This document shows, one piece after another, positions 10,441-18,264 of a DNA stretch of 39,523 bases (position 1 is its first letter; each line of letters begins with the position of its first letter). The notes under the pieces are model-generated. The model worked only from the letters and a program-made list of their open reading frames with translations. It was not told the origin of the DNA and made no database searches. Location of the stretch: NCBI GenBank assembly GCA_900548355.1, contig URKR01000017.1, positions 1 to 39,523 of the forward strand, read 5' to 3'. Origin of the DNA: an uncultured Oscillospiraceae bacterium (GTDB taxonomy: Bacteria > Bacillota > Clostridia > Oscillospirales > Ruminococcaceae). The position numbers and the translations under genes were made by a program.

Positions 10441-10483
10441 TTGGCTTTTTTGGTTTTTGCAGACAAATTCTTTGTTTTTCTCA

Positions 10484-10511
10484 TTGAGTTTTTTGGCTTT
10501 TATGCTATACT
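10484..10511 (+). promoter_or_regulatory. Promoter of nagBA
   Basis: TTGAGT at 10484-10489, a 16 bp spacer, and TATACT at 10506-10511, in an AT-rich stretch just before nagB. I see no obvious NagR/DasR-type operator around it. Confidence 0.75.
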
Positions 10512-10556
10512 GAAAAGAGAGCCTTTGGAACCAAAACCCGAACAGGAGGAATTGCT

Positions 10557-11282
10557 ATGAAGATCATTCGAGCCAAAGATTACTATGACATGTCCCGCAA
10601 AGCCGCCAACATCATCTCGGCCCAGGTTATCATGAAGCCGAACTGCGTGCTTGGCCTGGCCACCGGTTCCACGCCGATCGGCATCTATAAGCAGCTCATC
10701 GATTGGTACAACAAGGATGACCTTGATTTTTCCGAGGTTACCACCGTCAACCTGGATGAATACCGCGGCCTCAAGCGGGACGACCCCCAGAGCTACTGGC
10801 ACTTTATGCATGAAAACTTCTTCGACCACATCAACATTGACCCCGACCGCATCAACCTGCCTGACGGCACCAACCTGGACGCCGAAGAAGAATGCCGCCG
10901 CTATGATGATGTGATCCACTTTGTCGGCGGTATTGACCTGCAGCTGCTCGGCATCGGGCATGACGGCCACATCGGCTTTAACGAACCCGGAGCGGCGTTT
11001 GAACTCGGTACCCATTGCGTCAATTTGACCGAGGAGACGATTGAGGCCAACAAGCGCTTCTTTGCCAGCAAGGACGATGTGCCCCGCCAGGCCTACACCA
11101 TGGGCATCAAGACGATTATGCAGGCCCGCAAGGTGCTGCTGGTGGCCTCCGGCAAGGACAAGGCCGCCATTGTCAAGAAGGCCTTCTTCGGCCCGGTTAC
11201 GCCGGAAGTGCCGGCTTCGATCCTGCAGATGCACCCGGATTTCACCCTCGTCGGCGATGCGGAAGCCATGAGCGAGCTGTAA
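10557..11282 (+). CDS. nagB: Glucosamine-6-phosphate deaminase
   Basis: A 241-residue enzyme converting glucosamine-6-phosphate to fructose-6-phosphate and ammonia, the entry of amino sugars into glycolysis. Family landmarks are LGLATGSTPIGIYKQL (phosphate-binding loop), VNLDEYRGL with the catalytic Asp, and GIGHDGHIGFNEPG with the catalytic His-Asp pair. The length matches Bacillus-type NagB, which lacks the C-terminal allosteric extension of the E. coli enzyme. SD CAGGAGG lies before ATG 10557. nagA follows 13 bp later, in the same operon. Confidence 0.96.
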   Translation: MKIIRAKDYYDMSRKAANIISAQVIMKPNCVLGLATGSTPIGIYKQLIDWYNKDDLDFSEVTTVNLDEYRGLKRDDPQSYWHFMHENFFDHINIDPDRINLPDGTNLDAEEECRRYDDVIHFVGGIDLQLLGIGHDGHIGFNEPGAAFELGTHCVNLTEETIEANKRFFASKDDVPRQAYTMGIKTIMQARKVLLVASGKDKAAIVKKAFFGPVTPEVPASILQMHPDFTLVGDAEAMSEL

Positions 11283-11295
11283 GGGGGCGGACCCG

Positions 11296-12420
11296 ATGAT
11301 TATCAAAAACGCTGCGATCTATACGCCGCAGCACAGCTTTGCGGTGGGGGACCTGGCGATCCGCAACGGCCGCATTGCGCCGCCATGCCGGCCTGAACCC
11401 GGCGAAAAGGTCGTGGATGCAACCGGCCTGTATGCGCTGCCCGGCCTGGTGGATATCCACTTCCACGGCGCTGTCGGCCATGACTTCTGCGATGCCGATG
11501 AAGCCGGCCTGCAGGCCATCGCCGATTTTGAGGCCAGCAAGGGCGTGCTTGCGATCTGCCCGGCCACAATGACCTTCCCGGAGGAGATCCTCGGCAAGAT
11601 TATGGACGTCGCCGCCGCCCACAAGAATGAGCGCGGCGCGGACCTGGTCGGCATCAATATGGAAGGCCCCTACATCAGCCCCAAAAAGGTCGGCGCGCAG
11701 AACCCGCTCTATGTGCAGAGCGCTGACCCGGCAATGTTCCGGCGGCTGCAGGCGCGCAGCGGCGGGCTCATCAAACTTGTCGATGTAGCGCCCGAGGAAC
11801 CCGGCAACCTTGCCTTCATCCGCGAATGCAGCGGGGAAGTGCGGGTTTCGATCGCCCATACCTGTACCGATTACGACACCGCAAAGGCCGCTTTCGAGGC
11901 CGGTGCACGCCATATGACCCACCTGTATAACGCAATGCCCGGCATCACCCACCGTGCGCCGGGGCCGATTATAGCCGCGCTGGAGGACGGCGCAACGGTG
12001 GAACTGATTACCGACGGCGTCCACATCCACCCGGCGATGGTGCGGTTCACCTTCCGCGTCTTTGGGGATGACCATGTCGTGCTGATTGCCGACAGCATGG
12101 AGGCGGCCGGCCTGCCCGACGGCCAGTACAGCCTGGGCGGCCAGGCTGTCACGGTGCGCGGCCCGCGCGCCACCCTGACCGAGCACCCGGATACAATTGC
12201 CGGCAGCGCAACCTGCCTGTATGACTGCATGCGCACCGCCGTGCGTGAGATGGGCGTGCCGCTGGAAAGCGCCGTGCGCGCGGCCAGTGAAAACCCGGCC
12301 CGCTGCATCGGCATTGAAGCCGACTACGGCAGCCTGGCCGAAGGGCGCTGGGGCAACGTGATCCTGGCGGATAGAGACCTGAATATCCGAACCGTCGTGC
12401 GCCACGGCGAGCCACTGTAA
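11296..12420 (+). CDS. nagA: N-acetylglucosamine-6-phosphate deacetylase
   Basis: A 374-residue amidohydrolase that deacetylates GlcNAc-6-phosphate, producing the NagB substrate. Metal and catalytic landmarks: DIHFHGAVGHDF (His55, His57), NMEGPYISP (Glu near 123), IAHTC (His near 188), MTHLYNAMP (His near 209) and the catalytic Asp in LIADSMEAAGLPDG (near 266). The TDAM of many homologues reads ADSM here. The start ATG 11296 has a GGGGGCGG ribosome site. It is co-transcribed with nagB. No transporter lies in the operon; the likely one is the EIICB encoded at 13090-14583. Confidence 0.95.
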   Translation: MIIKNAAIYTPQHSFAVGDLAIRNGRIAPPCRPEPGEKVVDATGLYALPGLVDIHFHGAVGHDFCDADEAGLQAIADFEASKGVLAICPATMTFPEEILGKIMDVAAAHKNERGADLVGINMEGPYISPKKVGAQNPLYVQSADPAMFRRLQARSGGLIKLVDVAPEEPGNLAFIRECSGEVRVSIAHTCTDYDTAKAAFEAGARHMTHLYNAMPGITHRAPGPIIAALEDGATVELITDGVHIHPAMVRFTFRVFGDDHVVLIADSMEAAGLPDGQYSLGGQAVTVRGPRATLTEHPDTIAGSATCLYDCMRTAVREMGVPLESAVRAASENPARCIGIEADYGSLAEGRWGNVILADRDLNIRTVVRHGEPL

Positions 12421-12437
12421 GGCAGTACAAACAGATG

Positions 12438-12474
12438 TGGCAAAAAATGCAAAAATATTTGCCAAAATTTTGGC
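12438..12474. repeat. AT-rich palindromes after nagA
   Basis: TGGCAAA (12438-12444) pairs with TTTGCCA (12458-12464). This overlaps a perfect loopless 14 bp palindrome, GCCAAAATTTTGGC (12461-12474). It could terminate nagBA weakly, or act as an operator 20 bp upstream of the ireB -35 box. Neither is proven. Confidence 0.45.
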
Positions 12475-12493
12475 GGAATCGCTGCCTTCCCTC

Positions 12494-12522
12494 TTGCGAA
12501 ATCGACGCAAAAAGCGTATAAT
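12494..12522 (+). promoter_or_regulatory. Promoter of ireB
   Basis: TTGCGA at 12494-12499, a 17 bp spacer, and a perfect TATAAT at 12517-12522. The leader to the start codon is only about 33 nt. Confidence 0.8.
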
Positions 12523-12561
12523 GAAAAATGTAAATTTATTGAACAGAAGGGGGTAATGGGT

Positions 12562-12816
12562 ATGGCGATCTCGGACCCGACCGCGATCTTTTCGATCCAT
12601 GATGACAAGGATGAGGAGATCCGCCAGGTCGTGATGCTGGTATACAGCGCGTTGGAGGAAAAAGGGTATAACCCTGTGAACCAGCTCGTCGGGTATATCT
12701 TGTCAGAGGACCCGACCTACATCACAACCTATAAAAATGCCCGCGCCCTGATCCGCCGCGTTGACCGCGACGATTTGCTCCAGGCGCTGGTACGCGATTA
12801 CGTCAAACGGCGCTGA
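12562..12816 (+). CDS. ireB: IreB-family regulatory phosphoprotein (UPF0297)
   Basis: An 84-residue member of the IreB/YrzL family. In Enterococcus faecalis, IreB is a substrate of the Ser/Thr kinase IreK and affects cephalosporin resistance. The family core is clear: SALEEKGYNPVNQLVGYIL, SEDPTYITTYKNAR and a basic C-terminus (RDYVKRR). A possible phosphosite is the Thr in DPTAIF near the N-terminus. Two ATGs compete, at 12556 and 12562. The AGAAGGGGG ribosome site ends only 2 bases before the first but 8 before the second, so I chose 12562. The gene is monocistronic between its own promoter and a strong terminator. The usual partners (ruvX, DUF1292 gene) are not adjacent here. Confidence 0.9.
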   Translation: MAISDPTAIFSIHDDKDEEIRQVVMLVYSALEEKGYNPVNQLVGYILSEDPTYITTYKNARALIRRVDRDDLLQALVRDYVKRR

Positions 12817-12833
12817 CCCGCAACCAACAACAC

Positions 12834-12872
12834 CCCGCCGCCCGGTCAATGGAACCGGGCGGCGGGTTTTTG
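12834..12872 (+). terminator. Intrinsic terminator after ireB
   Basis: A perfect 13 bp stem, CCCGCCGCCCGGT (12834-12846) with ACCGGGCGGCGGG (12854-12866), followed by TTTTTG. Confidence 0.95.
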
Positions 12873-12944
12873 TTTGGCAGTGGATTATGGCGAGGCGGAG
12901 GCGCTTGCCGGTTGGGGAATCGGAGTTGGAAATTAGGAATCACT

Positions 12945-12972
12945 GTAGGGGGCGGATAAATCCGGCCCCTAC
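12945..12972. repeat. GTAGGGGC-type palindromic repeat, copy 1
   Basis: GTAGGGG opens and CCCCTAC closes a 28 bp palindrome around the core GGATAAATCC. A degraded half-unit (ATAGGGGCGAGG) follows at once. It lies in the convergent gap between ireB and the EIICB gene, which otherwise holds only the two terminators. Confidence 0.75.
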
Positions 12973-13012
12973 GCATAGGGGCGAGGTTCGCTGCCGGCTT
13001 TGAAGGGGTACA

Positions 13013-13052
13013 GCCAAAACAAAACCCCCGCCGGGCGGTAGCCCGGCGGGGG
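13013..13052 (-). terminator. Intrinsic terminator of the EIICB gene (minus strand)
   Basis: On the minus strand, CCCCCGCCGGGC (13052-13041) pairs with GCCCGGCGGGGG (13036-13025) around a TACC loop and runs into TTTTGTTTT. It lies about 40 bp past the stop codon at 13090. Confidence 0.93.
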
Positions 13053-13089
13053 AACGGGGGAAAAGGCCAAACCCCGTGCCGAAAAAAGA

Positions 13090-14583
13090 TCAGAGCATCT
13101 TCTTCAGCTCATCATACACAAACTGCACCTTCGGGCCAATGACAACCTGGCAGGCGGTCTTGCTCGGGCGGATGACGCCCGCCGCGCCGGCGGCCTTGAT
13201 GGCCTTCTCGTCCACAGCGGTGTAGTCCTTGATCTCGAAGCGCAGGCGGGTCGCGCAGTAGTCAACGTTCGCGACGTTGCCCTTGCCGCCGATGCCGGCC
13301 AGCACGCCGTCGGCGATCTTGGTGAAGTCGTTGTTGGCCAGGGTGATGGTGGCCTCGGCGGCTTCGGCCGTGTCGTCCTCACGGCCCGGGGTGGTCAGGT
13401 TGAACTTGGTGATCGCAAACCGGAACACAACGTAGAACACCACGAAGGCCGCAATGGCGAGAGGAATGATCATCCAGGTGTTGGCGTGCGCAGGCAGCGG
13501 ATAGGAGAAGACCAGGTCGGTCGCGCCGGCCGAGAAGAGGAAGCCCGCGCGGAAACCGGTGAAGTAGGTGATGACGGCGAAGATGCCGTACAGGGCCGCG
13601 TACACGATGTACAGCGGGAAGCACAGGAACATGAAGCCGAACTCAAACGGCTCGGTAACGCCGCAGACAAAGGCGCACAGCGCGGCCGAGGAGACCAGGC
13701 CGATCGCAGCTTTCCTGTTCTTGGCGGTGTGCACCATCGCGAGCGCCGCACCCGGGATGCCGAACATCATGCAGGGGAAGAAGCCGGACATATACATGCC
13801 GAGGCTCCAGTCAATCACTTCGCCGGTGGTGCCGACATCGCCGGTGACGTGGCCCGCCCAGTAGTTGGACAGATCGCCGATGCCGATCGTGTCAAACCAG
13901 AAGACGTTGTTCAGCGCGTGGTGCAGGCCGGTGGGGATCAGCAGGCGGTTGAAGAAGGCGTAGAGACCCGCGCCGATGCCGCCGAGGCTGACGATCCAGT
14001 TGCCGAGGGCGACCAGAGCGTTGAAGATGATCGGCCAGACGAAGATCAGAACGACCGAGACAAGGATCGAGACCACGCCGGTGATGATCGACACGCTGCG
14101 CTTGCCGCTGAAGAAAGCGAGCCAGTCAGGCAGTTTGGTGCTCTTAAATTTGTTGTAGCAGGTGGCGCCGATGATCGCGGCCAGGATGCCGATGAAGGCG
14201 TTGCCGGCGGTTTTCTGGAAGGCGATGTAGGTCGCGGAGTTTTCTTCCAGCGGGATGACCGCGCCGACGACGGCGGGGTTGAGCAGCTGGGTCATCATCA
14301 GGTAGCTGACGAGGCCGGCCAGCGCCGCGGTGCCGTCGTGGTCGTCCGAAAGGCCGACCGCCGCGCCGACGGCGAACAGCCAGGCCATGTTGTCAATCAG
14401 CGCGCCGCCCGCTTTAATCAGGATAAAGCCGACGGTGTACGCAAGGCCGGAAGTGGCGGCGTTCTCAACGCCCATCGCGGCCGGGGCCAGCGCATAGCCC
14501 AGGCCCATCAGGATGCCGCAGATTGGCAGCGCGGCGACAGGCAGCATCAATGCCTTGCCGAGCTTTTGCAGAAATTTCATCAT
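13090..14583 (-). CDS. nagE: PTS EIICB, N-acetylglucosamine/glucose family
   Basis: A 497-residue membrane permease and phosphotransferase. EIIC spans about residues 1-390 with many hydrophobic helices. It starts with FLQKLGKALMLPVAALPICG and carries GVTEPFEFGFMF, the family's sugar-site motif. The EIIB domain is C-terminal, with the phosphorylated Cys443 in NVDYCATRLRF. There is no EIIA domain, so phosphate must come from a separate protein, plausibly the EIIA at 20631-21134. On the minus strand AGGAGG precedes ATG 14583 by 10 bases; the frame is open further upstream but without a ribosome site. GlcNAc rather than glucose is inferred from the convergent nagBA neighbour and the sequence flavour. 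The nagE symbol is therefore provisional. Confidence 0.85.
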   Translation of the reverse strand: MMKFLQKLGKALMLPVAALPICGILMGLGYALAPAAMGVENAATSGLAYTVGFILIKAGGALIDNMAWLFAVGAAVGLSDDHDGTAALAGLVSYLMMTQLLNPAVVGAVIPLEENSATYIAFQKTAGNAFIGILAAIIGATCYNKFKSTKLPDWLAFFSGKRSVSIITGVVSILVSVVLIFVWPIIFNALVALGNWIVSLGGIGAGLYAFFNRLLIPTGLHHALNNVFWFDTIGIGDLSNYWAGHVTGDVGTTGEVIDWSLGMYMSGFFPCMMFGIPGAALAMVHTAKNRKAAIGLVSSAALCAFVCGVTEPFEFGFMFLCFPLYIVYAALYGIFAVITYFTGFRAGFLFSAGATDLVFSYPLPAHANTWMIIPLAIAAFVVFYVVFRFAITKFNLTTPGREDDTAEAAEATITLANNDFTKIADGVLAGIGGKGNVANVDYCATRLRFEIKDYTAVDEKAIKAAGAAGVIRPSKTACQVVIGPKVQFVYDELKKML

Positions 14584-14910
14584 ATCGAGTATTCCTCCTA
14601 ATCTGGGCATGACAACGCCGCCCCGGGGCGGGGCAACGCATACATACCCGATACAGCAGCACGGTTGCCGTTTCTGCCTCTGGCACACCCGCCGCAAAGG
14701 GCCTTTCGGCAGGCGTGACAAAGAAACAGATTAGACAACCTGTTAAATCAATAGTAACATATTATTCACAGAAAGGAAAGATGCAGGTTTCAAATTCAGC
14801 AGATTGTGCAAAGATTAGAAGAATCACAAAGCAGAATGCCCAAATGCAGTGGACAGGCTTCGGGGCCACAGACTTTTCATTGGAATTTTGCCTAAAAAAC
14901 AAAAGAAAGC
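14584..14910 (-). promoter_or_regulatory. Leader and upstream region of the EIICB gene
   Basis: No gene is supported here. The leader has two minus-strand hairpins: CGCCTGCCG/CGGCGGGTG (14715-14707 with 14694-14686), extended by AAAGG/CCTTT, and a palindrome CGCCCCGGGGCG near 14620-14632. The AT-rich stretch 14716-14790 is the likely promoter zone, but no -35/-10 pair is convincing. I cannot identify a LicT/GlcT-type antiterminator site with certainty. Confidence 0.4.
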
Positions 14911-14976
14911 AAAGCCAAAACCGCCCAAACCTTCGCATCATCCGGGAAGGATGCCGTGCCGGGCGGTTTTGGCTTT
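14911..14976 (-). terminator. Long-stem terminator after alkD
   Basis: AAAGCCAAAACCGCCC (14911-14926) and GGGCGGTTTTGGCTTT (14961-14976) are perfect complements, 16 bp each. They enclose a second imperfect stem (GCAT..TCC/GGATGC). On the minus strand the stem begins 2 bases after the alkD stop and is followed by GCTTTCTTTTGTTTTTT. The reverse direction is also T-rich, so it may work both ways. Confidence 0.85.
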
Positions 14977-14978
14977 GT

Positions 14979-15701
14979 CTATTTTGCCGAAAGCGCCGCC
15001 CCGGGGCGGCGCAGCGCCCGCACAGCCGCACGGTATTCGGGTGTGGCGCGCCGGCTTTCGCATATTTTTTGGATCGCCTTGTTGTGGGTGGCGGCATCCA
15101 GCGGGCTTTCACGCAAAAAGGCGAGGCCGAGCGCCGGTTCCCGCACGGCGGCGATGCTTACGGCCCAGGCCACGCCAAGCCGGGCATAAGCGGCCGGGCA
15201 GGTCACGGCGGCGCAGGCGGCAAGGGTGGCGCGGCGGTCCTGTGGGGTGGCGGTGAAGTGGTCAAGCAGGCAAACCACCCCGAACCGGGCGGTATACTCC
15301 TGCCGGGATTCGGCCAGTGTACGCAGCCATGGCAGCCAGGTATCCGGCGCTTGGGCCATCCACTTGCAGGAAACCGCCGTGGAATCACAGACGCTCCAGT
15401 TGTCAATGGCGGGCAAAAACGCTGTCAGCCGGGTGCGGCGCTCAGCGTCCGAAAGGTCGGCCGCGCCGATGACCATACCCCAGAGCAGCCGCTGTTCCAG
15501 GTACGGTCCGCCAAGCGCCTGCCACAGCGCGGGGGTGTCGGGCAGCATGCGCGCCAGCGTCCGGGCATAGCGGCGCAGCGCCGGCAGCCGCACGCCGAGC
15601 ACCGGCGTTCCGGCCGGCAGCAAGGAGGCGGCGAACGCGGCATACGCCGGTTCGGCCATGCCGCGCAATGCGGCAAGGATGGTTTCGCGTGTGATGGGCA
15701 T
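14979..15701 (-). CDS. DNA alkylation repair protein, AlkD-like glycosylase
   Basis: A 240-residue helical-repeat protein of the AlkC/AlkD family. Characterised members excise alkylated purines such as 3-methyladenine and 7-methylguanine without base flipping. Recognisable segments are LGVRLPALRRYAR (34-46), YLEQRLLWGMVIG (67-79), IDNWSVCDS (99-107; Asp106 aligns with the catalytic Asp region), RFGVVCLLDHF, and HNKAIQKICESRR near the end. The start ATG 15701 has only a weak ribosome site (GTGAG). It lies 105 bp downstream of the GH25 gene on the same strand and may be co-transcribed with it. Family assignment is confident; substrate range is inferred. Confidence 0.85.
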   Translation of the reverse strand: MPITRETILAALRGMAEPAYAAFAASLLPAGTPVLGVRLPALRRYARTLARMLPDTPALWQALGGPYLEQRLLWGMVIGAADLSDAERRTRLTAFLPAIDNWSVCDSTAVSCKWMAQAPDTWLPWLRTLAESRQEYTARFGVVCLLDHFTATPQDRRATLAACAAVTCPAAYARLGVAWAVSIAAVREPALGLAFLRESPLDAATHNKAIQKICESRRATPEYRAAVRALRRPGAALSAK

Positions 15702-15766
15702 GGGGGAACACTCACTTTCCGTACAAGCAGGCAGGCGGCCGGGCGCGCCGCCCTTCGCAGCGCAAC

Positions 15767-15788
15767 GCCCCCGGCCGAAGCCGGGGGC
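15767..15788 (-). terminator. Tetraloop hairpin after the GH25 gene
   Basis: On the minus strand GCCCCCGGC-TTCG-GCCGGGGGC forms a perfect 9 bp stem with a stable UUCG loop, 19 bp after the GH25 stop. No T-run follows (GTTGCG), so read-through into alkD is likely. Confidence 0.5.
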
Positions 15789-15806
15789 GGGGAGGCAGGT
15801 GCGATT

Positions 15807-17798
15807 TTACCCGAGGTTCATATCCACATTGCCCTTGATGCCGCTGACCGAACCCTGGCTGGAATACTGCCAGATGTTGTAGCTGTAAGCAAAATCAAGG
15901 GTGTCGCGGTACTGGGCGATCCAGGTGCGGTATTTGCTGATGTTGGCAAAGTTCAGCTGGTTGTAGAACCAACTCGCGTAGCTGTACACGCCGGGGGTAT
16001 AGCCGGCGGCGGCAATCGTCTCACAGAAAGCGACGGCGTTGGCGGTACGCTGCGCTGCGCTGATGCCGTCGGCACGGCCGGTGTCGCCGGCAACCTTTTC
16101 GGTGTCAAAATAGACGCCGTAAGGCAGCGAATAGCCCTGCACAAGGCTCAGCACCATGGAGGCTTCCTCCACGGCTTCGCTTTCATCAATGGCCTGGCTG
16201 TAGAAGTAGACGCCTACCTGAATGCCGGCGGCCGTGGCGCCCTGAATGTTGCGGCGGAAGGTGGCATCCTCAACCAATGCGCCGGAACCATAGCCGCGGT
16301 ACCCGCAGCGGATGATCGCAAAGGTGATGCCGTCGGCCGCAACTGCGTTCCAATCGATTGTGCCCTGGAACTTCGAAACGTCGATGCCGCGGGCTTTCTG
16401 GCCCAGCACGCCGGAAGAGCTGAAGGTGTAGATGTCACCCTCAATCACCTGGGTACCGGTCACGGGCTGGTGGGTAGTGGGGTCGTAATAATATGTATTG
16501 CCGTCAATCGTCTGCCAGCCGGTGCGGATTGTCACCGTCTCGACCTTGCTTTCCACCGCAAACCCGTAGCCGGCCAGGTCGGCTGCCGCAATGTTGTCAG
16601 GCCAGCCGGCGGTCGGGTCGGGGGTGGCGGTAGGGGCAGGGCTTGGCGTGGGGGCAGGGCTTGGCGTGGGGGCTTCGGTCGGCGCCGGTGTGGGGCTGGC
16701 TGTCGGCGCCGGTGTGGCCGTGGGCGCCGGGGTCGGGGCTTCGGTTGGGGCCGGCGCTTCGGTCGGCGCCGGGGTTTCGGCGGGGGTCTCGGTTACGGTA
16801 ACCGGCTGCATGGCGTTGGCGGGAACCGGGGTGCTGGTGTCTGCCACGGTTTGCAGCTGCAGGGGCTCAACGGCGGCCAGGCCCAGCGGAACCACCCGGA
16901 ATTCGGCCGGGTTGACCGCTACATTGGCCGCACCGTCCCGCACGGCGCCCACAAGCTTGTCGTTTTCATACACCGGGCGGTAGGGGGTCACCCTGCCGTC
17001 AGTCAACAGCAGGTGGCCGTCCTCGCTCAAGCTGGCGGTGTAGACGGTTTCGCCCGGCTGTTCTTCGGTTGCGCTTTCGGCAAAGGGGACGGTATCGGTC
17101 ACTTCCTCGGCGATCGGTGCGCCGCCGGAGGAACCGTAGCTTGAATCTTCCTGGCTTTCGTTGATCTGGTTGGCCTGGACGATCTTGTCCTCCACGGCTT
17201 CAATGTCGGCTTTATAGACAACCTTCTCCTTCACCGTCACGGTCTGGGATTCCGGGGCGCTGTAGGCGCCGGCGCCGGGGGCGGTCACGGTGTACTCGCC
17301 GGGCTCGACATCTTCGGCCAGGGCGGTGCCGGTGGCGGTATCCACCGGGTACTCGGTTTCGTTGCCGTCAGAATCGGTGATTGTAATGTTGAGCTTGGTG
17401 TGGGTGAAAGGGGTCCGGTAGGGCTCCACCGGGTTGTCGCCGGTCAGGTCGTCCACCGTGGTGCTTTCGGGGTAGGTCAGGGCATACAGCTGTACGCCGA
17501 TGTCCTGCTGGACCACGGTGACCTCCATGGCCATACCAGGCTGCGGGGTGGGGGCCGGCGTGGCCGAAGCTTCCGGCGTGGCGGTCGGGGCCGGTGTGGC
17601 GGTGGGCGCGGCCGTGGGGGCCGCAGTGACCAGCGGGGTCGGGGTGGGGGCGGCGGGTTCGCCGCCTGCGAGGCCGGCCGCCATAACCCCGATGCCAAGG
17701 CTGGCAAACAAGGTGACCGCCAAACCGCCGGCGATCAGCTTATACAAAGGCAGCCGGGTTACTGCGCTGCCAGAGAAAAAACGATCTGTTTTTGCCAT
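15807..17798 (-). CDS. Membrane-anchored GH25 muramidase with Pro/Thr linkers
   Basis: A 663-residue surface protein. A short basic N-terminus leads into one hydrophobic segment (about 18-43), a signal or anchor. Next is a Thr/Pro/Ala-rich linker (about 47-88). A region of about 250 residues follows that I do not recognise as a whole; its start (MEVTVVQQDIGVQLYALTYP) could be an Ig-like fold. A second Pro/Thr/Ala linker of repeated TPAP/APTE units (about 340-395) comes before one cell-wall-binding-like repeat (GWQTIDGNTYYYD, about 425-460). The GH25 domain is about 468-663: RGIDVSKFQGTIDW, RCGYRGYG, the catalytic Asp-Thr-Glu in YFDTEKV (near 565), IWQYSS and terminal VDMNLG. It should cleave the MurNAc-GlcNAc bond of peptidoglycan. 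SD AAAGGAG precedes ATG 17798. Confidence 0.9.
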   Translation of the reverse strand: MAKTDRFFSGSAVTRLPLYKLIAGGLAVTLFASLGIGVMAAGLAGGEPAAPTPTPLVTAAPTAAPTATPAPTATPEASATPAPTPQPGMAMEVTVVQQDIGVQLYALTYPESTTVDDLTGDNPVEPYRTPFTHTKLNITITDSDGNETEYPVDTATGTALAEDVEPGEYTVTAPGAGAYSAPESQTVTVKEKVVYKADIEAVEDKIVQANQINESQEDSSYGSSGGAPIAEEVTDTVPFAESATEEQPGETVYTASLSEDGHLLLTDGRVTPYRPVYENDKLVGAVRDGAANVAVNPAEFRVVPLGLAAVEPLQLQTVADTSTPVPANAMQPVTVTETPAETPAPTEAPAPTEAPTPAPTATPAPTASPTPAPTEAPTPSPAPTPSPAPTATPDPTAGWPDNIAAADLAGYGFAVESKVETVTIRTGWQTIDGNTYYYDPTTHQPVTGTQVIEGDIYTFSSSGVLGQKARGIDVSKFQGTIDWNAVAADGITFAIIRCGYRGYGSGALVEDATFRRNIQGATAAGIQVGVYFYSQAIDESEAVEEASMVLSLVQGYSLPYGVYFDTEKVAGDTGRADGISAAQRTANAVAFCETIAAAGYTPGVYSYASWFYNQLNFANISKYRTWIAQYRDTLDFAYSYNIWQYSSQGSVSGIKGNVDMNLG

Positions 17799-17830
17799 GA
17801 TTTCTCCTTTTATTATCAGAACATGACTTA

Positions 17831-17859
17831 ATCATACACGAAACCGAACGACCTGACAA
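17831..17859 (-). promoter_or_regulatory. Promoter of the GH25 gene (minus strand)
   Basis: On the minus strand TTGTCA (17859-17854), a 17 bp spacer, and TATGAT (17836-17831), about 33 bp before the start codon. Confidence 0.8.
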
Positions 17860-18032
17860 GAGGAAAAACATGGAAACAAATGTAAAATTCTGGCGGATTG
17901 CGCGTTGGAAAGCGGAAAATGGCGTTCCATATCTGGCTGCCCGGCAGCTGCGCGGCCCTGGATTTCACCAAGATGTGGTGCACGGCAGGTTGCGGTTTGT
18001 GCGGGGCAGGCAAAAAAACACGGCCGCCCCCC

Positions 18033-18060
18033 TTGACAAAACGGACAAAGCCGCTATACT
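18033..18060 (+). promoter_or_regulatory. Promoter of the TPP riboswitch-thiT unit
   Basis: A perfect TTGACA at 18033-18038, a 16 bp spacer, and TATACT at 18055-18060. The start is near 18067, a few bases before the aptamer. It is divergent from the GH25 promoter. The 170 bp between them shows no gene. Confidence 0.88.
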
Positions 18061-18074
18061 GAATACGGACATAA

Positions 18075-18173
18075 AAACAGGGGCGCTGGGGGGCATCCCC
18101 GGCTGAGATCGAAGCGAACCGCAGCTTCGGGTCACCTTGAACCTGATCCGGGTAATGCCGGCGTAGGAAGTTT
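18075..18173 (+). ncRNA. TPP riboswitch aptamer (THI element)
   Basis: The hallmark blocks of the thi-box are present in order: AGGGGCGC, then GGCTGAGATC, a variable stem CGAAGC/GCTTCG, TTGAACCTGATCCGGGTAA, and TGCCGGCGTAGGAAG. Closing bases AAAC (18075-18078) and GTTT (18170-18173) can pair as P1. It binds thiamine pyrophosphate and switches off downstream expression. It precedes a thiamine transporter gene. Confidence 0.97.
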
Positions 18174-18198
18174 GCGTGATTATCAGCATTGTGCTTTT

Positions 18199-18235
18199 TG
18201 CGTCTGCATGTTGTGCAGGCGCATTTCTTGTTTTT
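18199..18235 (+). terminator. Riboswitch expression-platform terminator
   Basis: TGCGTCTGCA (18199-18208) pairs with TGCAGGCGCA (18214-18223), one G-U, followed by TTTCTTGTTTTT. It sits 26 bases after the aptamer and 30 before the thiT start, so regulation is by transcription termination. Confidence 0.9.
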
Positions 18236-18264
18236 ATGGACTATTATCGTTTGGAGGAAGTTTC

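Noticed and set aside
14716..14790. Specific promoter hexamers for the EIICB gene
   Set aside because: Several weak pairs (for example TTACTA/TCTAAT with 16 bp) are possible on the minus strand; none is clearly better than chance.
16610..16800. Tandem DNA repeat
   Set aside because: It is the coding sequence of the Pro/Thr/Ala linker in the GH25 protein, so protein-level repetition explains it.
14715..17144. 809-residue plus-strand frame across alkD and the GH25 gene
   Set aside because: It runs against two well-supported minus-strand genes and crosses their terminators; Gly/Arg repeats in it are the reverse complement of the Pro/Thr linker codons.
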